Below are positions 34,674 through 44,427 of a DNA stretch of 64,000 nucleotides, piece after piece (the first letter of the stretch is position 1; each line of letters begins with the position of its first letter). The notes under the pieces are model-generated. The model saw only the letters and a program-made list of their open reading frames with translations. It was not told the origin of the DNA and searched no databases. The stretch comes from JBAXAM01 sp964213355 (GTDB lineage Bacteria > Pseudomonadota > Gammaproteobacteria > UBA9339), in contig CAXOVY010000003.1 of the NCBI GenBank assembly GCA_964213355.1, positions 1-64,000 of the forward strand. The letters run 5' to 3'. The position numbers and the translations under genes were made by a program.

Positions 34674-36104
34674 ATGAATAGGAAAATTTTAAAAATAGCT
34701 ATAATTTATTTACCGTTACTTATAGCCAATCCTGTTTTGGCTCATGCCTCTTTAGAGCAAACTCAAGCAAAAATTAACAAGCTTTTACAACACTTCGATC
34801 CGAATATTAATGCTGGTATCATGGTGCAATCGTTAGCTACTGGCAAAATTCTTTATCAAAAAAATGCTAATCAATTGTTTGTGCCGGCAAGTGTACTGAA
34901 GGTTTTCCCTGCTGCGGCTGCACTTGCTTTTTTAGGGTCAGATTATTATTTTCAAACTAAAATATTGGCAAAAGATGTAGCCATAAATGAAGGGGTTTTA
35001 AAAGACGATCTTTATTTCTATTTTGATGGTGATCCGTCTTTAACCGAGCAAGATGTTGCTAACTTAGTGGCAACGATTGCCCAATTTGGTATTCATACTA
35101 TCAATAGTAATATTTACATCGATGACACGGTTTTTGATCAAGAACTTTCTGGACCTGGTTGGATGTGGGATGAGCGCAACTTTTGTTATGCCGCTCCAAC
35201 AAGCGCAATTAGTATTGATAAAAATTGTCTGCCTATGCAATTAACTGCAGCCTTAAGACCCAATCAGCCCGCGATTTTATCTTACGATTATCATGAAAAG
35301 TTTATATCGATAATAAATCAAGTTGCTTCAAGAAACCCCAGGGACAATGATTGCCAGCTTAATTTACACGCCACCCATAATAATTTTTATTCGCTCACTG
35401 GTTGTATAGCGCCAAATACCAAACAAGATTTGCTCATTGCGGTTCGCAACGTACGCTTATATGCTAAAAATATAATTCTTGAGCAACTGCGTGTTAATAA
35501 TATTAGGTTTTTGGGAGAAATTAAATTTCAAAGCATACCAGTTGGCAAACCACTGTATACTTTGGCCGCACACAAATCTGAACCCCTGGCTGCACTGTTA
35601 AAAACCATGATGAAAAAATCGGACAACTTAATCGCTGACGCAATCTACAAAAAATTAGGCTATAGCTTTTTTCATAAATCAGGAACTTGGCAAAATGGCG
35701 GAAAAGCAGTTGTGAATATTCTTACACCAAAAGCTAATATCGATTTCAAAAAAATGCGGATTGTAGATGGTTCAGGATTATCACGTTACAATCTGGTCTC
35801 GCCTGCACAATTAGTGGCAGTGCTGCGCTATGCTTATCATGATAAAAAGATTAACTATGCTTTTACCAATTCTTTATCAGTGGCTGGTGCTGATGGCACT
35901 TTAAAATATCATATGCCTAACCTAAAAGGACGGGTCTATGCCAAAACAGGGAATATGGAAGGTGTTTCATCACTTGCCGGCTATATTAGAACAGCAAGTC
36001 AGGGGAATGTGGCTTTTGCGATTACTATCAATTCCTTTTTAAATAATCATCAAAGATATCGGCAGCTGCAGGATAACATTTGCACTCTTTTGGTGGGGAT
36101 GTAG
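34674..36104 (+). CDS. dacB: D-alanyl-D-alanine carboxypeptidase/endopeptidase (PBP4)
   Basis: This 476-aa periplasmic penicillin-binding protein of class C has a signal peptide ending in PVLAHA. The three active-site motifs are present: SVLK (in FVPASVLKVF), SDN (in MMKKSDNLIADAI) and KTG (in VYAKTGNMEG). The large inserted domains typical of PBP4 lie between the first two. It trims or opens peptidoglycan cross-links. It stands alone and converges on fmt. Confidence 0.95.
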   Translation: MNRKILKIAIIYLPLLIANPVLAHASLEQTQAKINKLLQHFDPNINAGIMVQSLATGKILYQKNANQLFVPASVLKVFPAAAALAFLGSDYYFQTKILAKDVAINEGVLKDDLYFYFDGDPSLTEQDVANLVATIAQFGIHTINSNIYIDDTVFDQELSGPGWMWDERNFCYAAPTSAISIDKNCLPMQLTAALRPNQPAILSYDYHEKFISIINQVASRNPRDNDCQLNLHATHNNFYSLTGCIAPNTKQDLLIAVRNVRLYAKNIILEQLRVNNIRFLGEIKFQSIPVGKPLYTLAAHKSEPLAALLKTMMKKSDNLIADAIYKKLGYSFFHKSGTWQNGGKAVVNILTPKANIDFKKMRIVDGSGLSRYNLVSPAQLVAVLRYAYHDKKINYAFTNSLSVAGADGTLKYHMPNLKGRVYAKTGNMEGVSSLAGYIRTASQGNVAFAITINSFLNNHQRYRQLQDNICTLLVGM

Positions 36105-36109
36105 TGGGG

Positions 36110-37060
36110 TTAAGAAACTAATTTTTTATCTACCGCGAAAAGCTGTTGGTGGGCATTGAGAATATCTTTTACTGGTAGTGGTTTTCCGCCGGGGAGTTGA
36201 ATTTTTAGTAGACGTAATATTTCTTTTCCAGTTACGATATCAATTCCATTTTTGTTTGATTGATCAATTGTTCCTGGGGTAGCAGCAGTGATTTTTTGTG
36301 ACATGTTATTTTGCGCTTCTGCTTGCCAAATACGAATAGTTAAGCCATCAATTTCAGTGTAAGCAATTGGCCATGGGTTAAAAGCGCGAATCATGCAATC
36401 TAGTTCTTGAGCACTTTTATGCCAATCAATTTTACCTTCTTCTTTGGTAAGCTTTTTTGCGTAAGTCGTTTGTGCATCATTTTGCGCTGTGATTTTTGCT
36501 GTGCCAATTTCAATTTTGTTTATGGTTTCAAGCAATAACTTTGCGCCCAACTCAGCTGTTTTGATAAATAATGTTGCTGTAGTATCGGTGTGTCCTATTG
36601 GCAGGGTTTCTTGTTTATAGATGCCGCCAGTGTCAAGTCCCATATCCATTTGCATGATTGTCACGCCAGTTATTTGATCGTGAGCTTCAATGGCTCTTTG
36701 GATTGGTGCAGCGCCACGCCAGCGAGGCAGCAGAGATGGGTGGATATTAGCGCAGCCAAATTTGAAACTATTGAGTACAGTTTCTGGCAAAATCATGCCA
36801 TAGGCAATATTAATTAAAATGTCAGCGGCCAAATCTTGTAATTGTTTTTGTACAATTGGGTCTTTTAAGGTTGTTGGTTGATATATGGGTAAATTGTGGG
36901 CGAGAGCGAATTTTTTTATTGGGTTTGCTGTTATTTTTTGTCCTCTTCCTGCGGGGCGGTCTGGCTGCGTGTAAATTGCGCAAATTTTGTGAGGCGAATT
37001 TAGTAAGGCTCTTAAAGCGGGTAGGGCAAATTCTGCGGTGCCAGCAAAAATTATTTTCAT
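36110..37060 (-). CDS. fmt: Methionyl-tRNA formyltransferase
   Basis: This 316-aa enzyme formylates initiator Met-tRNA. The Rossmann start MKIIFAGTAEFALPALRALL, the folate-site segment NIHPSLLPRWRGAAPIQRAI and GVTIMQMDMGLDTG are all present, as is the C-terminal tRNA-binding domain. In most bacteria fmt follows def directly. Here a small cupin gene sits between them, all on the minus strand. Confidence 0.97.
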   Translation of the reverse strand: MKIIFAGTAEFALPALRALLNSPHKICAIYTQPDRPAGRGQKITANPIKKFALAHNLPIYQPTTLKDPIVQKQLQDLAADILINIAYGMILPETVLNSFKFGCANIHPSLLPRWRGAAPIQRAIEAHDQITGVTIMQMDMGLDTGGIYKQETLPIGHTDTTATLFIKTAELGAKLLLETINKIEIGTAKITAQNDAQTTYAKKLTKEEGKIDWHKSAQELDCMIRAFNPWPIAYTEIDGLTIRIWQAEAQNNMSQKITAATPGTIDQSNKNGIDIVTGKEILRLLKIQLPGGKPLPVKDILNAHQQLFAVDKKLVS

Positions 37061-37417
37061 TTAGACTCTTCCATAAACATCATCCAATCTGATTATATCG
37101 TCTTCTCCCAGATATGATCCAATTTGTACTTCGGTAATTATTGCTAAAGCAGTAGTAAAATTTTCCATGCGGTGAGCGGTACCAATTGAGATAAACACAT
37201 GGTCATTAACTTGGTGAGTTTTTACTGTTTCGTCAATAGTTATTGTTGGACTACCAGCAACTACTACCCAGTGTTCAGAGCGTTTAGAGTGTTTTTGGAG
37301 CGATAAGCGGCCACCAGGATTAACTGTAATAATTTTTATTTGGTAATTTTCTGCCAATGCAAGTGTTTGATAAGTTCCCCAGGGGCGAGTGTACACTTTG
37401 CCAGTTTCATTGATCAT
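37061..37417 (-). CDS. Stand-alone cupin related to mannose-6-phosphate isomerase type II
   Basis: This 118-aa protein matches only the C-terminal isomerase domain of ManC/AlgA fusions: RPWGTYQTL, VNPGGRLSLQKHSKRSEHW with metal-binding His and Glu, and VFISIGTAHRMEN. It may interconvert mannose-6-phosphate and fructose-6-phosphate for surface sugars. It lies between def and fmt, directly abutting fmt. A role in sugar supply is family knowledge; catalysis by the lone domain is inferred. Confidence 0.85.
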   Translation of the reverse strand: MINETGKVYTRPWGTYQTLALAENYQIKIITVNPGGRLSLQKHSKRSEHWVVVAGSPTITIDETVKTHQVNDHVFISIGTAHRMENFTTALAIITEVQIGSYLGEDDIIRLDDVYGRV

Positions 37418-37463
37418 ACATAACCTGTAATTTTATTTGCTATACAATTGATATGATATAGTG

Positions 37464-37973
37464 CTATCTCAGTTTTTTCATCTTTTTTTCTAGCAGAGCA
37501 CGCTTTAGTTTTGACAAATGGTCAATATAAAGAATCCCATTTAAATGATCACATTCATGTTGGATACAACGTGCGAGATAACCATCCGCGGAAAACTCAA
37601 CTTGATCGCCGCAGGCAGTAAGTGTTTTAGCTTTAATGCTGGTTGCGCGTTTGACTTCGGCGCGAATGTTTTCTGGGAAAACCGACATGCAACCTTCTTC
37701 GGCAATGTTATGTCCTTCTTGTGCGGTGATTTGTGGATTTATTAAACAAAGTACATTGTTGTCGTCATCCATAGAATTAATTACGATAATGCTTGGTGGC
37801 TGTTCAATATCTAATTGGGTTGCTGCTAGTGCTGCGCAGCCTTCAGTGTTAGCTAAAGTTTCTAGCATATTTTTTATGGTTTTTTTTATTTTGGCCGAGT
37901 TAACATTAGTTACTTTGTTACTTTTACGACGTAGGCGTAAATCCGGGTATTGTAGGATTTGCAAAATTGACAT
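37464..37973 (-). CDS. def: Peptide deformylase
   Basis: This 169-aa metalloenzyme removes the N-formyl group from new proteins. The three family motifs are present with small changes: GCAALAATQLD (usually GxGLAAxQ), EEGCMSVFPE (usually EGCLS) with the metal Cys, and QHECDHLNGILYIDHL with the HExxH motif. The odd residues in motifs 1 and 2 suggest a divergent type. It starts 50 nt before dprA on the other strand. Confidence 0.93.
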   Translation of the reverse strand: MSILQILQYPDLRLRRKSNKVTNVNSAKIKKTIKNMLETLANTEGCAALAATQLDIEQPPSIIVINSMDDDNNVLCLINPQITAQEGHNIAEEGCMSVFPENIRAEVKRATSIKAKTLTACGDQVEFSADGYLARCIQHECDHLNGILYIDHLSKLKRALLEKKMKKLR

Positions 37974-38023
37974 AGAGTTTACCGATCTCTTGTTAGTTAA
38001 TACTAAAAATTATAGCATACCCA

Positions 38024-39148
38024 ATGCAACATAAAAAAGATTTTAAAATGGCAGAATTGCGTTGCTTACTGGCGTTGCTTGAGACGACAAATCTAACTCT
38101 TGGTTTCGGGCTCAAGCTTTTTGAGATATTTCCAAGTATTTCAGATCTGTTGATGGCATCGCCAAGTGATTTAATAAAACTTGGATTTCCAGCAAAGGAA
38201 GTAAGCAAGTTAAAAAATCTAAATTGGCACTTGGTGGAACAAGATTTATGTTGGGCCCAAAAAACGGGCAATCATATTGTCACCATAAAAGATCCAAATT
38301 ATCCGTCGTTATTAAAAGAGATATCCAATCCACCCCTGTTGCTTTTTGTTTGCGGTGATTTGCAATTATTAAAATCACCGCAAATCGCAATTGTTGGTAG
38401 TAGGAATCCAACGCCTGTTGGTTTGGAGACAGCATTTATTTTTGCTAAGGAATTGGCTCAAGTTGGACTAGTTGTTACTAGTGGTTTTGCTACGGGTATT
38501 GATGCTGCTAGCCACAAAGGAGCGGTTGCGGAAGCGGGCAAAACTATTGCTGTAATGGGAACTGGGTTAAACCAAATCTATCCTGCTTACCATACCAATT
38601 TAGCACAAAAAATACTTGGTAGTGGTGGAGTTTTATTGTCTGAATTTCCCCTGGAAGCTAAAGGTGCTATTTGGCATTTTCCACTGCGTAATCGTATTAT
38701 TAGCGGTTTAAGTATGGGTGTTCTAGTAGTAGAAGCAACGATGCGTAGTGGTTCGCTGATCACGGCGAGATTAGCCAATGAGCAGGGTCGAGAAGTATTT
38801 TCTATTCCCGGCTCGATCTATAATCCGCAGGCTTGCGGGTGTCACCATTTGATTCGCCAAGGTGCAAAATTAGTTGAGCAGCCAGCTGATATTTTAGAGG
38901 AATTAAGAGGGTTTGCTGGGTTATTGCAACCAAAAATTTTAGGTGCAAAAAATTCTCAGGAAAAAAATAAACTTGATCGGGAACATAGGAAACTGTTAGA
39001 TTGTATAGGATTCGAAATAACAACAGTTAATGTTTTGGTAATGAGAACTAGTTGGTCGGTGCAACAAATTAGTGCGATGTTGTTGGAGTTAGAGTTACAG
39101 GGGTTTATTAAGCCGGTAGCGGGTGGCTATATTAGGATAGGCTCTTAG
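38024..39148 (+). CDS. dprA: DNA-processing protein DprA (Smf)
   Basis: This 374-aa RecA loader for natural transformation has a SAM-like N-terminal domain and the Rossmann DprA core (VGSRNPTPVGLETAF, TSGFATGIDAASHKGA, GTGLNQIYPAYH, VEATMRSGSLITARLANEQG). A C-terminal winged-helix domain completes it. An alternative start is ATG 38048 (MAELRCLLALLE), closer to typical DprA; neither start has a strong ribosome site. It is followed by smg and topA, the dprA-smg-topA order common in gammaproteobacteria. Confidence 0.96.
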   Translation: MQHKKDFKMAELRCLLALLETTNLTLGFGLKLFEIFPSISDLLMASPSDLIKLGFPAKEVSKLKNLNWHLVEQDLCWAQKTGNHIVTIKDPNYPSLLKEISNPPLLLFVCGDLQLLKSPQIAIVGSRNPTPVGLETAFIFAKELAQVGLVVTSGFATGIDAASHKGAVAEAGKTIAVMGTGLNQIYPAYHTNLAQKILGSGGVLLSEFPLEAKGAIWHFPLRNRIISGLSMGVLVVEATMRSGSLITARLANEQGREVFSIPGSIYNPQACGCHHLIRQGAKLVEQPADILEELRGFAGLLQPKILGAKNSQEKNKLDREHRKLLDCIGFEITTVNVLVMRTSWSVQQISAMLLELELQGFIKPVAGGYIRIGS

Positions 39149-39175
39149 GTGTTCGAACGAGGTTAAAGACTAAAG

Positions 39176-39655
39176 ATGAAGCAACAACAAAGCATTGTCG
39201 ATATTATAGTATATTTACTTGAAGCAGTTATTTCTCAGCAGATGGAAGTTGTGCCTGAGCCAGCAATCGTTAAGCAAAAGCTAGAAGAGGCTGGTTTTGC
39301 CAAAGAGACAATCATTCGTACCTTCGATTGGTTAAAAGAGCTAATAGAGCAACAATGTTGGTACGCTGAATTTTCTCAGGTTGATACCAGCAGAACGTTA
39401 CGTGTTTTTAGTTCAGAAGAGGCATACAAAATTACTTTGGAAATACGCAGTTTTATATTATCTTTAGAACATGTTGGTATTTTGGATACCAAAATGCGCG
39501 AAATTGTTATTAGCCAATTAATGCAACTTAACCAGCGATTAATAAGTTTAAACGACGCTAAGTGGGTGGTGTTTTTGGTGTTAATGAGTAAAGCAAATAA
39601 AAATGCGCAAGAGATGCGTAGTTTTTTATTGACTACAATGGCGCGAAAAACTTAA
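39176..39655 (+). CDS. smg: Smg family protein (DUF494)
   Basis: This 159-aa helical protein has the family start IVDIIVYLLEAVISQQ and the C-terminal segment LNDAKWVVFLVLMSKANKNA. Its function is unknown. The gene is conserved between dprA and topA in many gammaproteobacteria, as here, which is the best evidence for the name. Confidence 0.92.
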   Translation: MKQQQSIVDIIVYLLEAVISQQMEVVPEPAIVKQKLEEAGFAKETIIRTFDWLKELIEQQCWYAEFSQVDTSRTLRVFSSEEAYKITLEIRSFILSLEHVGILDTKMREIVISQLMQLNQRLISLNDAKWVVFLVLMSKANKNAQEMRSFLLTTMARKT

Positions 39656-39680
39656 ACAATTTAATTGAACTAAGATCCTT

Positions 39681-41945
39681 ATGGCAAAAAATATTGTAGT
39701 TGTAGAGTCGCCCGCAAAGGCGATAACCATTAAAAAATATCTTGGTAAGGATTTTACGGTGCTCGCATCGTATGGTCATTTACGTGATTTAGTGCCAAAA
39801 ACTGGTGCGGTTGATACAGAACATGATTTTGCAATGCGTTATGCCATTATTGAAAAAAATGCCAAACATGTAACTGCAATCGCCAAGGTATTAAAAACGG
39901 CTGATGCTCTTTATCTTGCTACTGACCCTGATCGCGAAGGTGAGGCTATTGCGTGGCATATATATGAGTTAATGCGCGAGAAAAAAGTGCTTAAAAAACA
40001 ACCAGTGTATCGTATTGCCTTTCATGAAATTACCAAAACTGCCATAGCTGAAGCAGTATCTCATCCGCGTGATATTTCGATGGAATTGGTTGACGCTCAG
40101 CAAGCGCGTCGTGCCTTAGATTATTTGGTCGGTTTTAATTTATCGCCATTGCTGTGGAAAAAAATTCGTTACGGTCTTTCTGCGGGGCGTGTTCAGAGCC
40201 CAGCTTTGCGCATGATTGTTGAGCGTGAAGAGGAAATCGAAAAATTTATAATCCAAGAATACTGGACAATTATTGCTGATAATGTATTTAGCAAGCAAAA
40301 TTTTGTGGCCAAATTAGTTGAATATCAAAGTAAAAAGCTGATGCAATTTTCCGTTACGGATAGTGAGCAGGCTAAAGTGGTCGAAGATGAGTTGTTAAAA
40401 CTTGCTGCTGGTAAATTACATGTTATTAGAGTAGAAAAGAAGCAACGTGTTCGTAACCCAGCGCCGCCATTCACTACCTCAACCTTGCAACAAGAAGCCT
40501 CGCGTAAGTTGGGGTATTCCGCCAAACGTACTATGCGTAGTGCGCAAAAATTATATGAAGCGGGTTTGATAACTTACATGCGTACCGATTCGGTTAATTT
40601 AGCCAAAGAAGCAATCACCGAAATTCGGGAGGCAATTCAAGAGCATTTTGGTGTGGATAACTTGCCTGAAGCCCCGCGTTTTTATAAAACCAAAGCAAAA
40701 AATGCACAAGAGGCGCATGAGGCGATCCGCCCCACTGCTTGCAAGTGTCTGCCGGAAGAGTTAGCCAAAGATTTAGATCCAGAACAATTTAAATTATACG
40801 GTTTAATTTGGCAGCGTACCATCGCATGTCAAATGATTTCTGCATTACTTGATACAGTTGTAGTTGATATGAGTTGTGGCGAGGGTAACACTTTTCGTGC
40901 CAATGGCTGCGTTATAACTAATCCAGGTTTTATTGCGGTTTATCGTGAGGATATTGACGATGTTGCCGTGATTGATGAAAATGGAAAGGTTTTACCACCA
41001 CTAAAAGTCGGAGATATAATAGATTTACTAGGTATCCACGGCGAGCAGCATTTTACCGAACCACCACCACGTTATAGCGAGGCTAGTCTCGTAAAAGCGC
41101 TTGAAGAATATGGCATTGGTCGGCCATCGACTTATGCTACAATTATCGAAACGCTGCTTAGTCGCGAATATGCAATTTTAGATAATAAACGTTTTAAACC
41201 AACTGATGTTGGTAGAGTTGTCAATAAATTTTTGACCAAATACTTTACCCAATATGTTGATTATGAATTTACTGCGCATTTAGAAGATGAATTGGATGAG
41301 ATTGCTAGTGGTAAGAATAAATTTTTAAAGTTAATGCAAGAGTTTTGGCAACCGTTTAAGAAGTTGATTGAAACCACCACGACTGATGTAAAACGGGAAG
41401 ATGTGACGCAAGAAGTGTTAGAAGATAAATGTCCCAAATGTGGGAAAGCTCTGATATTGCGTTTGGGGAGAAAGGGTAAATTCGTAGGTTGTAGTGGTTA
41501 TCCGGAGTGCGATTATACAGCCAATGTTGATGGAGAAAAAAACATAGTTGCAGTGGAAGTAGTTGCTGATCGTCAATGCCCTGACTGTGGGGCGCCTCTA
41601 CATATAAAAATTGGTCGTTATGGTAAATTCATTGGTTGCAGTAGTTATCCTAAGTGTAAATTTATTGAACCATTGGAAAAGCCATTTGATACTGGTGTTA
41701 AATGTCCAGTTTGTAACGACGGTACCATGGTTAAGCGCAAATCGCGTTATGGTAAGTATTTTTATTCGTGTTCAAAATATCCTAAATGTAAATACGCTAT
41801 TTGGGATGAGCCGGTTGTAGAAAAATGTCCTAAATGTGGTTGGCCAATTTTGACGTTAAAAACTACAAAAAGACGTGGAACCGAAAAAATATGCCCACAA
41901 AAAGAATGTGATTTTGGCAAAGAAGGTAAAAAAATCGAAAAATAA
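39681..41945 (+). CDS. topA: DNA topoisomerase I
   Basis: This 754-aa type IA topoisomerase relaxes negative supercoils. The Toprim domain has VVVESPAKAITIKKYLG and ATDPDREGEAIAWH. The catalytic Tyr is in GLITYMRTDSVNL (about residue 300). The C-terminal part holds four CxxC zinc fingers (CPKCGKAL, CPDCGAPL, CPVCNDG, CPKCGWP). It is shorter than E. coli TopA because the extra zinc-ribbon-like domains at the end are missing. It ends about 250 bp before a PmrA-type promoter. Confidence 0.97.
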   Translation: MAKNIVVVESPAKAITIKKYLGKDFTVLASYGHLRDLVPKTGAVDTEHDFAMRYAIIEKNAKHVTAIAKVLKTADALYLATDPDREGEAIAWHIYELMREKKVLKKQPVYRIAFHEITKTAIAEAVSHPRDISMELVDAQQARRALDYLVGFNLSPLLWKKIRYGLSAGRVQSPALRMIVEREEEIEKFIIQEYWTIIADNVFSKQNFVAKLVEYQSKKLMQFSVTDSEQAKVVEDELLKLAAGKLHVIRVEKKQRVRNPAPPFTTSTLQQEASRKLGYSAKRTMRSAQKLYEAGLITYMRTDSVNLAKEAITEIREAIQEHFGVDNLPEAPRFYKTKAKNAQEAHEAIRPTACKCLPEELAKDLDPEQFKLYGLIWQRTIACQMISALLDTVVVDMSCGEGNTFRANGCVITNPGFIAVYREDIDDVAVIDENGKVLPPLKVGDIIDLLGIHGEQHFTEPPPRYSEASLVKALEEYGIGRPSTYATIIETLLSREYAILDNKRFKPTDVGRVVNKFLTKYFTQYVDYEFTAHLEDELDEIASGKNKFLKLMQEFWQPFKKLIETTTTDVKREDVTQEVLEDKCPKCGKALILRLGRKGKFVGCSGYPECDYTANVDGEKNIVAVEVVADRQCPDCGAPLHIKIGRYGKFIGCSSYPKCKFIEPLEKPFDTGVKCPVCNDGTMVKRKSRYGKYFYSCSKYPKCKYAIWDEPVVEKCPKCGWPILTLKTTKRRGTEKICPQKECDFGKEGKKIEK

Positions 41946-42012
41946 AGCATATAATCAAAAGCTTCATGCTGTGGTTAGTCAAAATTATATAAATACAAGA
42001 TTTTTTTTGTCT

Positions 42013-42045
42013 CTTAATATTTTCTTAATATACACAGGGTACAGT
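42013..42045 (+). promoter_or_regulatory. PmrA-type box (CTTAAT-N5-CTTAAT) with promoter
   Basis: CTTAAT at 42013-42018 and at 42024-42029, separated by ATTTT, form an exact tandem PmrA box. A -10-like TACAGT (42040-42045) follows 10 bp later, so the box overlaps the -35 region as in PmrA-activated promoters. PmrA is known to activate dot/icm and effector genes in Legionella and Coxiella. Transcription would run into the unknown gene at 42198 with a leader of about 145 nt. Confidence 0.65.
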
Positions 42046-42197
42046 AATCAACAAGTTTGTTCAGAAACTCTACTATGCTAGCCATAAAACGTTGATTTTC
42101 TGGCTTAGCCTGGCCGAGTTTTTGAATAGGCTTTAATGTCTATAGGAGTTTCTATTAAGGATGGGATTAATTTGTAATACAAATAGCAAAGAAAAAC

Positions 42198-42743
42198 ATG
42201 ACGGTTTTTTATTATATCATTTTAAAAGCGATCAGTGGCTATAAAGCCATGCTCAAGCGAAACTTGAGTGCAGCTGAGTGCGCAGTTCGGGTGCGAAAGC
42301 TTGGTATTAAACGTGCATATATCAAAGATGCTGATGAAGTTAAATTATATGAAACTGGTTCAAAAATTATTGCTGAACTCGAACAAAATATGACTGTTTC
42401 TAAGCGTGAAAAGTCAGTAAATTTTTATTATGGTGCCGAAGAGTTTTTGCAATATTTAAAAAAATTGCTGACTGAATATATCATTGAAGATGGTAAGGTT
42501 ATTAATACTGGACAAAAATCTTCGTGCGCGTTAGTCAGTGTAATTCAATTAATAGGTATGGCCAAAGAAAAATTGACCGACGAAGTGGCCGAGCAAATTC
42601 ATCGTTGTACTCGTGTTATTGCCAAATATGGTAGCAAAGAACAAAAAAGAATTTTTAGTAAAATATTAAACAGTAACCAACCACGACATATGAGCTTCTT
42701 TTTTCGCCAACTGCAAAATTTCGTATCTGATCTTGATGAGTGA
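42198..42743 (+). CDS. Unknown 181-aa protein behind a PmrA-type promoter
   Basis: This soluble, mostly helical protein is basic at the N-terminus and ends in an acidic tail (FVSDLDE). It has no signal peptide or motif I recognise. The middle contains KSVNFYYGAEEFLQYLKK and the end NSNQPRHMSFFFRQLQNF. The start at 42198 has a weak ribosome site; ATG 42249 is an alternative. It lies just upstream of pgi and 2.8 kb from the Dot/Icm locus. The PmrA-type box makes it a candidate Dot/Icm substrate or accessory protein; this is inference from regulation and location. Confidence 0.7.
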   Translation: MTVFYYIILKAISGYKAMLKRNLSAAECAVRVRKLGIKRAYIKDADEVKLYETGSKIIAELEQNMTVSKREKSVNFYYGAEEFLQYLKKLLTEYIIEDGKVINTGQKSSCALVSVIQLIGMAKEKLTDEVAEQIHRCTRVIAKYGSKEQKRIFSKILNSNQPRHMSFFFRQLQNFVSDLDE

Positions 42744-42795
42744 TGCCATAAGGCATAAAATTCTAGTCAACCAAAACAAAAACAAAAAGGATTTT

Positions 42796-44427
42796 ATGGA
42801 CAGACTAGATATTTCTCCAGCTTGGCGAGCGTTGACTAAGCACTGCGAACAAGTAGCAAATATAAAAGTTAGAGACCAATTTATAGGCTATCCAGAGCGT
42901 TTTTCTGACTTTTCTTTATGGGCTTCTGGGATTTTCTTGGACTATTCAAAAAATCGTATAACTGCAGAAACTATGCAATTATTACATGGATTGGCTCAAG
43001 TAGCAGAAGTTGCTGCATATCGTGAGAAGATGTTTAGCGGTGATCTAATTAATGTTACTGAAAAACGTGCAGTATTACATACAGCTCTACGAAACCCAGG
43101 TGATGAGCCAGCTGCAGAAATGATTTTGATCAAAAGAGAGTTAAAACGTATTGCTAAATGTGTCAGTGCCATTCGTGATGGCAAGTGGCTAGGATTTAGT
43201 GGCCAGGCGATTACTGATGTTGTAAATATTGGTATTGGTGGTTCTGATCTAGGTCCGGCAATGGTTGTGCATGCACTAGAGCCTTATGTTACACGGGTTA
43301 AAGTTCATTTTGTTTCCAATGTCGACGCGACCCATATCAGCGAAACTTTAAAATATCTAAACCCCAAAACCACGGTATTTATTATCTCTTCAAAAACTTT
43401 TACGACGCAGGAAACTTTAACTAATGCGCTTACGGCTAAGGAGTGGTTGCTAAATCAAACAGTGGATGAAGCCAAAATAATTAAACAACATTTTATTGCG
43501 GTTACGTCAAAATCAGACCGTGCCGTTGAATTTGGTATTGATCAAGAGAATATTTTTCCAATTTGGGACTGGGTTGGTGGACGTTTTTCATTATGGTCGG
43601 CGATTGGTTTATCGATTGCGATTGCGATTGGTATGGAAAAGTTTTACGAATTTTTGGCGGGAGCGCATGCAATGGATAGCCATTTTCGCGAAGCTCCTTT
43701 AGAGAAAAACATGCCGGTAATTTTAGCCTTACTTGGTATTTGGAATATTAATTTTTTAGGTGCAACGACACATGCTGTTATTCCTTATGACCAATATTTG
43801 AGTTTGCTTCCAGCATATTTGCAACAACTTGAAATGGAAAGTAACGGTAAGCGTGTGCGAATTAATGGTGAGGTGGTCGACTGTAAAACTGCGCCAGTAG
43901 TTTGGGGGGCGGCTGGTACTAATGGGCAGCACGCATTTCATCAATTATTAATGCAAGGTACGCAAATGGTTCCAGTAGATTTTATTGCTGCGCTAGAAAG
44001 TCATAACCCAATTCGTAATCATCACTTGTTGTTGTATGCTAATTGTTTAGCCCAAAGTCAGGCTTTAATGTGTGGTCGTAGCGAAGACGAAGTTGTTGCC
44101 CAGTTGCGCGAGCAAGGTATGACGCAAGAGGAGGCGCGCATGCAAGCATCGCATAGGATAATTCCTGGAAATGTTCCTAGCAACACTATTGTTGTACAAA
44201 ATATCAATCCGGGATCTTTAGGGGCTTTAATTGCACTTTACGAACACAAGGTTTTTATTCAAGGGGTAATTTGGCAGATTAACTCTTTTGATCAGTGGGG
44301 AGTTGAGCTTGGCAAACATCTGGCCAGTAAATTAGTGCCAGTGTTACAGGGCGGTGCAGATATCGCCGATTTGGATGGGTCAACTGGTGGGTTGGTAAAA
44401 TTGAAGGAAGAACAAACTTCACTTTAG
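42796..44427 (+). CDS. pgi: Glucose-6-phosphate isomerase
   Basis: ATG 42796 with AAAGG five bases upstream gives 543 residues (E. coli has 549); an upstream TTG at 42733 would add a non-family extension. Clear segments are NIGIGGSDLGPAMV, FIISSKTFTTQET (sugar-phosphate site), WDWVGGRFSLWSAIG, ESNGKRVR and the C-terminal SFDQWGVELGK. It interconverts glucose-6-phosphate and fructose-6-phosphate. It follows the PmrA-box gene closely and may share its transcript. It ends with a 9-bp convergent overlap. Confidence 0.96.
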   Translation: MDRLDISPAWRALTKHCEQVANIKVRDQFIGYPERFSDFSLWASGIFLDYSKNRITAETMQLLHGLAQVAEVAAYREKMFSGDLINVTEKRAVLHTALRNPGDEPAAEMILIKRELKRIAKCVSAIRDGKWLGFSGQAITDVVNIGIGGSDLGPAMVVHALEPYVTRVKVHFVSNVDATHISETLKYLNPKTTVFIISSKTFTTQETLTNALTAKEWLLNQTVDEAKIIKQHFIAVTSKSDRAVEFGIDQENIFPIWDWVGGRFSLWSAIGLSIAIAIGMEKFYEFLAGAHAMDSHFREAPLEKNMPVILALLGIWNINFLGATTHAVIPYDQYLSLLPAYLQQLEMESNGKRVRINGEVVDCKTAPVVWGAAGTNGQHAFHQLLMQGTQMVPVDFIAALESHNPIRNHHLLLYANCLAQSQALMCGRSEDEVVAQLREQGMTQEEARMQASHRIIPGNVPSNTIVVQNINPGSLGALIALYEHKVFIQGVIWQINSFDQWGVELGKHLASKLVPVLQGGADIADLDGSTGGLVKLKEEQTSL

